Assembly (NCBI RefSeq): GCF_019278565.1
Contig: NZ_CP058988.1
Span: forward strand, 1,054,001-1,118,000
Direction: 5' to 3'
Length of the DNA: 64,000 bases
Origin: Cellulophaga sp. HaHa_2_95
Lineage (GTDB): Bacteria > Bacteroidota > Bacteroidia > Flavobacteriales > Flavobacteriaceae
In this document: positions 46,155-53,356 of the stretch, piece after piece
Position numbering within the stretch: the first letter of the stretch is position 1
Layout: the number at the start of each line of letters is the position of its first letter
The notes under the pieces: model-generated
What the model was told of the DNA's origin: nothing
The model's input: the letters and a program-made list of their open reading frames with translations, nothing else
The model's database searches: none
Translations under genes and position numbers: made by a program

Positions 46155-48006
46155 TAATTATAAATGGTTCACCACTAATTGCTTTAGCGTATTCTTTTTC
46201 TAAAGTTCTGTCTAGCATTCTTTTTTCTAAATCTTTTCTAGTGATATCTCCTTTAAGATATTTTTCTATAAGAAGAGAGGCTATATGGCCTGCATATCGC
46301 CCTCCATAATAGCCGTTTTCTATGTAAACGGCTATTGCAATTTTAGGATTGTCAACAGGGGCAAAGGCCACAAAAACCGAATGATCTGTAAGCTGTGTCC
46401 GTACTCCGTCTATACGGGTATAGTTTTCTACCGTACCGGTTTTACCTGCAATTTCTAAATCAGGAATTTGAACACCTCTACCAGTTCCATGTTTGTAGAC
46501 ATTGGCCATACCTTGAACCACCGGTTCAAAATGTTTCTTGTCAATGGTGGTATAATGCTTTTCAATATATTTTTGATTTGTAATTTTCTGCCCTTCTACT
46601 TCTTTCAGTACGTGAGGAACTACGTAATAACCGCGGTTAGCGATTGCAGCGGTCATGTTGGCTAATTGTATAGGGGTTACTAAAATTTCACCCTGACCAA
46701 TAGCATTTGATATGAAATAGGATGAAGACCATCTATTATCGCCATACATCCGGTCATAGGTTTTTTTGGTAGGTATTGATCCGCTTCGGCCTGTAGGGAT
46801 ATCAGAACCTAAGAAGTTTCCTAATCCAAAACTTTTGACATGTTTATCCCAAACATCCATTCCTTCATCAGTAGTAGGGAATTTTTCGAATATTTTTCTA
46901 AAAGTACCTGCAAAGTAGGCATTGCATGATTTGTAAATTCCAACATCTAAATCTCGTAATCCACCACCGCAATGACATCCTCTTTTTTTATTTCCTACAT
47001 AAAAACCGTTATAACACTGAATTTTTGTGTCTGGTGTAATGACATTCTCTTGCAAAGCAATTAGCGCGTTAATAGCTTTAAAAGGCGATCCTGGAGAGGT
47101 TTGTGCCAGTACGGAGCGGTCATAAGTTGGTTGAGCAATAGAATCATTGTAAAGTTTGGTGTAATTTTTAGAACGTTCACGTCCTACCAATAACCCAGGA
47201 TCATACGTTGGGCCAGAAATCATAGTTAAAATTTCACCAGTAGTAGGCTCAATAGCCACAATGCCGCCACGTTTTCCGTGCATTAATAATTCTCCGTATT
47301 CCTGTAATTTTTTATCAATAGTAATTTTAATCTCTTTACCTTGTTCGGGTAAAGTGTCTAGAATACCATTTTTGTACGGACCTATATCTCTGTTAAACCT
47401 ATCTTTCTGTATGTATTTTACGCCTTTTCTCCCACGAAGAATTTCTTCATATTGCTTTTCTATTCCAGTTCTTCCTTTGAGTTCTCCAAGTTTGTAATAA
47501 GGATTCTCGTTTAATTCGTAGTCATTTACTTCAGAGATAAAGCCAAATACGTTGGCTCCACTATGTGTATCATAATATCTCAATGATCTCTTCTGAATAT
47601 AAAAGCCACTGTATTTGCGCATTTTCTCTTGCAGACGTGCGTAATCTTTCTTAGATAATTGTGGTACTAAAACAGAAGGTAAACGTGGAGAGTAATTTTT
47701 TGCTTTTCCAAACTGCTTTAAAAACGTAGCTTTTTCTATGCCTAACAAAGTGCAAAACTCTAAAGTGTCTAGTTTTTTAACTTCTCTAGGAATTACCATG
47801 ACATCATATGCCGGTTGGTTCGCAACAAGCAATTCTCCATTACGGTCATAAATATAGCCGCGCTCTGGATAGTCGTAAATTGCTTTAATAGCTGTATCTT
47901 CTGTAACCTGCATAGAGGAGTGCCTGAATACCTGCAGGTAAGACAGTCTTCCAATGAAGGTTAAACCAATGATAACAATGATTGATGATAATAGTATTTT
48001 TTTCAT
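46138..48006 (-). CDS. mrdA: Penicillin-binding protein 2 (elongasome transpeptidase)
   Basis: The 622-residue class B PBP has one N-terminal membrane anchor (about 3-20) and a PBP dimerisation domain. The transpeptidase domain carries Ser307-x-x-Lys310 in TSPGSPFK, Ser360-Cys-Asn362 in YKSCNAYF, and KTGTVENY near residue 520. A Cys/His-rich loop (KKRGCHCGG, around 341-348) precedes the SxN motif. It works with RodA, whose gene it overlaps by 17 bp. A gap of 72 bp separates it from mreD. Confidence 0.96.
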   Translation of the reverse strand: MKKILLSSIIVIIGLTFIGRLSYLQVFRHSSMQVTEDTAIKAIYDYPERGYIYDRNGELLVANQPAYDVMVIPREVKKLDTLEFCTLLGIEKATFLKQFGKAKNYSPRLPSVLVPQLSKKDYARLQEKMRKYSGFYIQKRSLRYYDTHSGANVFGFISEVNDYELNENPYYKLGELKGRTGIEKQYEEILRGRKGVKYIQKDRFNRDIGPYKNGILDTLPEQGKEIKITIDKKLQEYGELLMHGKRGGIVAIEPTTGEILTMISGPTYDPGLLVGRERSKNYTKLYNDSIAQPTYDRSVLAQTSPGSPFKAINALIALQENVITPDTKIQCYNGFYVGNKKRGCHCGGGLRDLDVGIYKSCNAYFAGTFRKIFEKFPTTDEGMDVWDKHVKSFGLGNFLGSDIPTGRSGSIPTKKTYDRMYGDNRWSSSYFISNAIGQGEILVTPIQLANMTAAIANRGYYVVPHVLKEVEGQKITNQKYIEKHYTTIDKKHFEPVVQGMANVYKHGTGRGVQIPDLEIAGKTGTVENYTRIDGVRTQLTDHSVFVAFAPVDNPKIAIAVYIENGYYGGRYAGHIASLLIEKYLKGDITRKDLEKRMLDRTLEKEYAKAISGEPFIINERVW

Positions 48007-48078
48007 TTTTGGATGAAAATCTAGAAATTAGGGGCAAAAGAGATTTATAAAGGTCCCAAAATTAGATAGAATTTTTGA

Positions 48079-48591
48079 CTAGTTTTCTTTTTTAACACTG
48101 AAAAGAGAGCTTAATAAAATGCACAAAAATAGAGACGCAATACTCACAACAAGTATTTTCTTTAAAATTAGAAGAAAATTATCAAAATTAAAAACTTCTA
48201 GGGTAAAGAAAACAGTATGATGTATCACAATTAACAAAGCAAGGTATGTTAACTGTTGTATTCTAGGAGCAGCATTTAGTCTAAAACTTTGAAATTCAAA
48301 ATTGACTCCAAAACAAAAACGCATAATAGTAGGGCGTAGGTAGGCAATAGTAAGTGTTGCTGCGGTGTTAAAAGCTAAGGTGTCAGAAAAAATATCTACA
48401 GTAAACCCTAAGAAAAATGAGATGATTATAAATACAGCTCTGTTTTGTTTAATGGGGTACCAATATAAAAACAGGATATAAATTATCGGATTTATAAAAC
48501 CCCAGAAATTAATATTATTACAAATTAAGACCTGAGCCAAAACAAGCATAATAAAGCGGACGATATTTATAAAGTAATATTTACTTGCCAT
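48079..48591 (-). CDS. mreD: Rod shape-determining protein MreD
   Basis: The 170-residue membrane protein has five to six predicted helices and no soluble domain, as expected of MreD. The conserved pattern FWGFINPIIYILFLYWYP near the N-terminus is typical of the Bacteroidota form. The start overlaps the mreC end by 11 bp. It is identified by size, topology and its place between mreC and mrdA more than by motif. Confidence 0.88.
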   Translation of the reverse strand: MASKYYFINIVRFIMLVLAQVLICNNINFWGFINPIIYILFLYWYPIKQNRAVFIIISFFLGFTVDIFSDTLAFNTAATLTIAYLRPTIMRFCFGVNFEFQSFRLNAAPRIQQLTYLALLIVIHHTVFFTLEVFNFDNFLLILKKILVVSIASLFLCILLSSLFSVKKEN

Positions 48592-49414
48592 TTGTAGCTG
48601 CAGATTCTAATTCTTCAAGTACAACACGGTTTGTGTTGTTAATGATATACACATTTTTAAGATTTGACATATCATTAAAAAGTGAAATATTTATTGTGTA
48701 CGAACTTTTGGAAACATCTAATCCAAAACTTTTTATAGTTCCTATTGGAATATTTTCAGGAAAAATACTAGAGGCAGCCCCCGTTAGAATAGTGTCACCA
48801 ACTTTAATAGGTATACGTCTAGGGATATCTATAAGTTGTACGGTATTGAAATCTTTAGTGTCCCAAATTAGAGACCCAAAATTATCTGTATTTTTTAGTT
48901 TAGCATTCAGATTAGATTTTCGGTTTAAAATGCTCTGTACTCTTGAAAATTTACCACTTGTATTTTCTATAATTCCAAGAATTCCATTAGGTGTAATAAC
49001 ACCCATATCTTGTTTAATACCGTCTTTAGATCCTTTATTAAGGGTAATATAGTTGTCTAAGTTAGAATAACTGTTTTTGATGATTTTAGCAGATATGATT
49101 GTAAAATCTAATAAGGTACTATCTAGTGCTACACTATCTATAGCTACTTCTTCATTGTATTCGTTATTGATAATAATGCGCCTTAAACGCATGTTTTCAT
49201 CTACTAATTTCTGATTTTCTTTTTCTAGGTTGAAATAAGAAAAAATACCGTTGGTAGTTTTGTAAACGCCACCAGTTAGCCAATTAGCAGAATTAAAAAA
49301 TTTTGATTGGTGATAGGAATGCGATTGAATGGTAAAGGCAAGTGAAATAAATAATAGGAATAAATAAAGGAGCAGATTTTTATTCCGAAATATAAAATTG
49401 ATAATCTGTTGCAT
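48581..49414 (-). CDS. mreC: Rod shape-determining protein MreC
   Basis: The 277-residue protein has an N-terminal membrane helix (about 13-29) and a short coiled coil (EKENQKLVDENMRLRRII). The periplasmic double beta-barrel follows (NYITLNKGSKDGIKQDMGVI, GPxG-like SPNGILGIIE, SSIFPENIPIGTIKS). It links MreB to the PBP2-RodA complex in the periplasm. It lies 88 bp after mreB, with a long hairpin in the gap, and overlaps mreD by 11 bp. Confidence 0.95.
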   Translation of the reverse strand: MQQIINFIFRNKNLLLYLFLLFISLAFTIQSHSYHQSKFFNSANWLTGGVYKTTNGIFSYFNLEKENQKLVDENMRLRRIIINNEYNEEVAIDSVALDSTLLDFTIISAKIIKNSYSNLDNYITLNKGSKDGIKQDMGVITPNGILGIIENTSGKFSRVQSILNRKSNLNAKLKNTDNFGSLIWDTKDFNTVQLIDIPRRIPIKVGDTILTGAASSIFPENIPIGTIKSFGLDVSKSSYTINISLFNDMSNLKNVYIINNTNRVVLEELESAATNGK

Positions 49415-49448
49415 TCACTTTAATTATTTTTGAGTGCGGTAAAATCAT

Positions 49449-49487
49449 TAGAGCACTTTTGTAATGTACTATTATAAAAGTGCTCTA
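49449..49487 (-). repeat. Long hairpin in the mreB-mreC intergenic region
   Basis: TAGAGCACTTTT (49449-49460) is perfectly repeated inverted as AAAAGTGCTCTA (49476-49487). The inner bases extend the stem to about 17 pairs with one G-T pair and a 5-nt loop. No T-run follows on the minus strand, so it does not look like an intrinsic terminator. An RNA stability or processing element that sets mreB against mreCD levels is one reading. Confidence 0.75.
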
Positions 49488-49502
49488 CGATTACGTTGTT
49501 CG

Positions 49503-50531
49503 CTATTTAATCAAGATACTTTTGTAGCGTTCAAGATTCTTTAATGCGATTCCTGTTCCGCGTACAACCGCTCTTAATGGGTCTTCTGCTATATATACGG
49601 GTAAATCTGTTTTTTGAGATAACCTACGGTCTAATCCTCTCAACATAGAACCACCACCTGCTAGGTAAATACCTGTATTGTAGATATCTGCAGCAAGTTC
49701 TGGAGGTGTTTGCGATAAAGTTTCCATTACGGCATCTTCTACGCGTAAAATAGATTTGTCTAAAGCTTTAGCAATTTCTCTATAAGAGATTTGTACTTGT
49801 TTAGGTTTACCGGTCAATAAATCTCTACCTTGAACAGACATTTCATCTGGAGGTGTCTGTAAATCCTCTGTAGCAGAACCTATCGTTATTTTTATATTCT
49901 CTGCAGTACTTTCTCCAACATAAAGGTTGTGCTGTGTACGCATGTAATAGATAATGTCATTTGTAAATACATCACCTGCAATTTTTACCGATTTATCACA
50001 TACAATACCTCCTAAGGCTATAACTGCAATTTCAGTAGTACCACCCCCTATATCTACAATCATATTACCCTTGGGTTGCATAATGTCTAGTCCGATACCG
50101 ATAGCCGCAGCCATAGGTTCGTGTATTAAGTACACTTCTTTACCATTAACACGCTCTGCAGATTCTTTTACAGCACGCATTTCTACTTCGGTAATTCCAG
50201 AAGGAATACAAATTACCAATCGTAATGCTGGTGGAAACCATTTCTTCTTTAATGCAGGGATATTCTTTATGAACATCATTAACATTTTTTCAGAAGCATC
50301 AAAATCGGCAATTACACCATCTTTTAGTGGACGTATTGTTTTGATGTTTTCATGGGTTTTTCCTTGCATCATATTGGCTTCTTTACCAACGGCAATTATT
50401 TTTCCACTAATTCTATCTCTGGCTACGATAGAAGGGCTATCAACAACAACTTTGTCGTTATGTATTATAAGAGTATTAGCTGTACCTAAGTCAATAGCTA
50501 TTTCCTCTGTCAAGAAATCAAAAAATCCCAT
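49503..50531 (-). CDS. mreB: Actin-like cell-shape protein MreB
   Basis: MreB forms membrane-associated filaments that direct lateral wall synthesis. The 342-residue length is normal. Motifs of the actin fold: EEIAIDLGTANTLI (phosphate 1), VDIGGGTTEIAVI (phosphate 2), YLAGGGSMLRGLD (adenosine) and the connecting HEPMAAAIGIGLD. The first residues MGFFDFL can insert in the membrane as an amphipathic segment. It lies 55 bp downstream of purH on the same strand and is the first gene of the shape cluster. Confidence 0.97.
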   Translation of the reverse strand: MGFFDFLTEEIAIDLGTANTLIIHNDKVVVDSPSIVARDRISGKIIAVGKEANMMQGKTHENIKTIRPLKDGVIADFDASEKMLMMFIKNIPALKKKWFPPALRLVICIPSGITEVEMRAVKESAERVNGKEVYLIHEPMAAAIGIGLDIMQPKGNMIVDIGGGTTEIAVIALGGIVCDKSVKIAGDVFTNDIIYYMRTQHNLYVGESTAENIKITIGSATEDLQTPPDEMSVQGRDLLTGKPKQVQISYREIAKALDKSILRVEDAVMETLSQTPPELAADIYNTGIYLAGGGSMLRGLDRRLSQKTDLPVYIAEDPLRAVVRGTGIALKNLERYKSILIK

Positions 50532-50586
50532 TTCTATTTATTTGGTTGTGGACTAAATGTAAGTTTTATCGACGAAAGTAACAAAA

Positions 50587-52119
50587 TTAATGTTTAAAAT
50601 GACGTGTACCGGTCATTACCATAGAAATTCCGTTAGAATTGCAATAATCTACACTTAATTCGTCTTTAATTGATCCTCCAGGTTGAATGACACTTGAAAT
50701 TCCGCTATTGCCTGCTATTTCTACGCAATCTGGGAAAGGGAAAAATGCATCACTTGCCATAACAGCGCCTTTTAAATCAAAATTGAAAGTGTTTGCTTTA
50801 TGTATTGCCTGGTTAAGGGCATCAACTCTAGACGTTTGACCCGTACCGCTAGCAAATAATTGTTTGTTTTTAGCAAGAACGATGGTGTTAGATTTTGTAT
50901 GCTTACATAATTTAGAAGCAAATATTAAATCTTCAACCTCTTCTGCTGTAGGTGCTATTTTTGTTGCGGTTTTTAAATCAGCCTTAGCGTCAGAGATAAA
51001 ATCTTTATCTTGAACTAATACACCATTTAAACAAGTGCGAACTAAAGTTTGTGGAAGCGCTACATTATTTTGCACTAAAATAATTCTGTTTTTCTTTCCT
51101 TTTAAAATCTCTAAAGCATCTGCAGCGTAACTCGGAGCTATAACTACTTCGCAGAACAATTTATGAATTTCTTCTGCGGTAGCCTTGTCAATTTCTTTAT
51201 TACTAATTAAAACACCTCCAAAGGCAGAAACTGGGTCACCTGCTAATGCATCAACATAGGCTTGATGTAAAGTGCTTCTAGAAGCTAAACCACAAGCATT
51301 ATTATGCTTTAAAATAGCAAATGTAGGTTCATCATTTTTAAACTCTCCCATTAAATTTACCGCAGCATCAACATCTAAAAGATTGTTGTAGGATAATTCT
51401 TTTCCGTGAAGCTTGTTGAACATAGCTTCAAAATCTCCAAAGAAAAAGCCTTTTTGGTGTGGGTTCTCCCCGTAACGTAAAACCTGACCTTTGGTTTCGC
51501 TAATTTTTAAAACAGTTTCTTGATGGTCTTTATTGAAGTAGTTAAAAATAGCTGTATCATAATGAGAAGAAACATTAAATGATTTTGCCGCAAAACGCTT
51601 ACGATCTTCTAATGTTGTTGATCCATCATTAGCAGAGACTAGTTCTAAAACTTCAGCATAATCTTCCATAGAAGAAACACAAAGGACATCTTTGAAATTT
51701 TTGGCAGCTGCACGAATTAATGAAATACCACCAATATCAATCTTTTCAATAATATCTTGCTCAGATGCACCGCTAGCTACTGTCTTTTCAAAAGGATACA
51801 AATCAACAATAACAATATCTATTTGAGGAATATCAAACTCCGTTAATTGTTTTTGATCATTTTCATTATCCTGACGATTTAAAATACCGCCAAACACTTT
51901 CGGGTGTAAAGTTTTTACACGACCACCTAAAATAGAAGGGTAACTTGTAACATCTTCCACAGGAACTACATCTATCCCTAAATCACGAACAAATTTTTCT
52001 GTGCCACCAGTAGAATATATGGTGATGCCCAGTTCTTGAAATTTTTTAACAATTGGCTCTAAGCCATCTTTGTGAAATACTGAAATTAATGCTGATGTAG
52101 CTTTTTTGGTGGTGCTCAT
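50587..52119 (-). CDS. purH: Bifunctional AICAR formyltransferase / IMP cyclohydrolase
   Basis: PurH carries out the last two steps of IMP synthesis. The 510-residue protein has the MGS-like cyclohydrolase domain first (YSTGGTEKFV, GGRVKTLHPKVFGGIL) and the formyltransferase domain after about residue 200 (RYGENPHQKG, LKHNNACGLA, SDAFFPFPD, QPGGSIKDE, MTGTRHFKH). The start region is marked by a 13-bp inverted repeat that overlaps the -7 box. It is followed by the mre cluster after 55 bp. Confidence 0.97.
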   Translation of the reverse strand: MSTTKKATSALISVFHKDGLEPIVKKFQELGITIYSTGGTEKFVRDLGIDVVPVEDVTSYPSILGGRVKTLHPKVFGGILNRQDNENDQKQLTEFDIPQIDIVIVDLYPFEKTVASGASEQDIIEKIDIGGISLIRAAAKNFKDVLCVSSMEDYAEVLELVSANDGSTTLEDRKRFAAKSFNVSSHYDTAIFNYFNKDHQETVLKISETKGQVLRYGENPHQKGFFFGDFEAMFNKLHGKELSYNNLLDVDAAVNLMGEFKNDEPTFAILKHNNACGLASRSTLHQAYVDALAGDPVSAFGGVLISNKEIDKATAEEIHKLFCEVVIAPSYAADALEILKGKKNRIILVQNNVALPQTLVRTCLNGVLVQDKDFISDAKADLKTATKIAPTAEEVEDLIFASKLCKHTKSNTIVLAKNKQLFASGTGQTSRVDALNQAIHKANTFNFDLKGAVMASDAFFPFPDCVEIAGNSGISSVIQPGGSIKDELSVDYCNSNGISMVMTGTRHFKH

Positions 52120-52157
52120 TTTTGTGTGCTTATGATTAATATCTTAAGCACACAAAA
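52120..52157. promoter_or_regulatory. Perfect 13-bp inverted repeat at the purH promoter
   Basis: TTTTGTGTGCTTA (52120-52132) is repeated inverted as TAAGCACACAAAA (52145-52157) with a 12-nt spacer. It ends at the base before the purH ATG and overlaps the -7 box at 52153-52160. The position suits a repressor operator, or a hairpin in a very short leader. The arm spacing (25 bp between centres) would place dimeric contacts on nearly the same helix face. Confidence 0.6.
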
Positions 52158-52160
52158 GTA
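52153..52160 (-). promoter_or_regulatory. -7 box (TACTTTTG) of purH
   Basis: The minus-strand sequence matches TAnnTTTG and lies 33 bp upstream of the purH ATG, so transcription should begin inside the inverted repeat. No good -33 TTTG is seen at 19-21 nt upstream. Confidence 0.5.
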
Positions 52161-52212
52161 ATTTTTTTGAAGTTAAAAAAGCACCGATCTTATCAACAAA
52201 AAATATAAAGTT

Positions 52213-52665
52213 TTAAAGAATTTTTGCAACTTCAGTATTTATGAACTCTAAAAAGCGCTCATCTTCTGCTGTGAAAGGATCTGGAGTGTTAGAATCAATG
52301 TCTATTTGCCCAATATTTTCACCATTTAGAAACAACGGGACTACAATTTCTGCTTTTACAGTTATACTGCACGCAATATAATTGTCTTGTGCTTTTACAT
52401 CTGGCACCACAAAGTTTTCGTGACTAACTGCAACTTGGCCACAAATACCTTTTCCAAACGGGATAATAATATGATCTGTTGGTGCACCAGCGTAAGGGCC
52501 TAACTTTAATTCGTTTTTGTCTCCATTTTTAAAGTAGAATCCTACCCAGTCGTAATGAGGTATATTCTCTTTAAGTAAATCACAAATTTGCTGTAATTGT
52601 GTATCCGTATTAGCGTCAGAATTGCTAGTTATAGATAGGATTTGTTTTTTTAGCGTGTCAAACAT
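52213..52665 (-). CDS. GAF-domain protein, candidate free methionine-(R)-sulfoxide reductase
   Basis: The 150-residue protein is a single GAF domain. Features shared with fRMsr enzymes are HYDWVGFYF, the loop IPFGKGICGQVA with Cys75, and NYIACSITVKAEIVVPL with Cys99, followed by IGQIDIDS. Two conserved Cys positions support a redox activity on free methionine-(R)-sulfoxide; this is inferred from family likeness. Other single-GAF proteins bind small ligands instead. It is transcribed toward purH, 93 bp upstream of it, from its own likely promoter. Confidence 0.78.
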   Translation of the reverse strand: MFDTLKKQILSITSNSDANTDTQLQQICDLLKENIPHYDWVGFYFKNGDKNELKLGPYAGAPTDHIIIPFGKGICGQVAVSHENFVVPDVKAQDNYIACSITVKAEIVVPLFLNGENIGQIDIDSNTPDPFTAEDERFLEFINTEVAKIL

Positions 52666-52689
52666 CTTTTATCTGTTAATTTTTTGCTT

Positions 52690-52722
52690 CAAAAGTCGAA
52701 TAATTTATTCAAAAATGACAAA
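52690..52722 (-). promoter_or_regulatory. Probable promoter of the GAF-domain gene
   Basis: On the minus strand GACTTTTG (52690-52697) matches seven of eight or five of six fixed positions of TAnnTTTG. A -33 TTTG lies at 52719-52722, with 21 nt between. The ATG is 25 bp downstream. Confidence 0.4.
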
Positions 52723-52784
52723 ACAAATACAATAAATATTCGTTAATCTTTATAGGTATTTAGGCTTAGCGAATGAATATTTTG

Positions 52785-52792
52785 TAATTTTG
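52785..52792 (+). promoter_or_regulatory. -7-like box just upstream of the HYC_CC_PP gene
   Basis: TAATTTTG matches TAnnTTTG and ends only 5 bp before the ATG at 52798. If used, transcription would start at or beside the start codon, giving a leaderless message. No -33 TTTG is visible, so the match may be chance. Confidence 0.3.
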
Positions 52793-52797
52793 CGGGA

Positions 52798-53217
52798 ATG
52801 AAAAAAGTACTTTTCAATATAGTTTCTGTAACCATGGCGGTCTTGCTGTTGGCTTCTACGATTTCGTGGAAGGTAGAGAAGCATTATTGTTTAGGTCATC
52901 TTATGGATATTGCTTTATTTACTTCTGCACAAGATTGTGGTATGGATATGGTTTCCCAATCTGATGAGAGTGGTGATCATGTTGAAGATTCAAATTCTTG
53001 CTGTGATGATGAAATAATCATTACAGAAGGGCAAGATGATTTAGTAGTCCAAACCAATGATTTTGATTTAGCGCAACAGTTCTTTGTAGTCGCTTACGCC
53101 TATTCTTATTTTAATTTGTTTGGCAATAGTTTTGAAGAGAAACCTTCTTTTGATCACTACCCACCGCCAATTATCGTCAAAAATATACATGTACTAGACG
53201 AGGTTTATTTAATTTGA
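52798..53217 (+). CDS. HYC_CC_PP family secreted protein
   Basis: The 139-residue protein has an N-terminal hydrophobic signal segment and the three marks that name the family: HYC in EKHYCLGHL, CC in SNSCCDDE and PP in DHYPPPII. Further Cys and His residues (DCGMDM, SGDHVED) make it metal-ligand rich. Its biochemical role is not established to my knowledge. It is followed by a TonB-dependent receptor with a CC pair in the plug and by a secreted HMA protein, which suggests metal binding, probably copper, as inference. Confidence 0.85.
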   Translation: MKKVLFNIVSVTMAVLLLASTISWKVEKHYCLGHLMDIALFTSAQDCGMDMVSQSDESGDHVEDSNSCCDDEIIITEGQDDLVVQTNDFDLAQQFFVVAYAYSYFNLFGNSFEEKPSFDHYPPPIIVKNIHVLDEVYLI

Positions 53218-53356
53218 TTTTTTATTTATAGTGGACTGCATGCCGTTGTATCTTGTTTTTAGAACTAGATTTTCTGTATGCCATTTAGTGCTTTCCTGTT
53301 TTTGGTACGACACTGAATAACTCTTACTTAAATAATTTTTTAAATTTAATTTTCAA

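Noticed and set aside
48585..49052. 155-codon plus-strand ORF opposite mreC
   Set aside because: It is antisense to mreC, with no start context or protein features of its own.
49954..50556. 200-codon plus-strand ORF opposite mreB
   Set aside because: It lies fully antisense to the highly conserved mreB, has no recognisable motif and arises from codon bias on the other strand.
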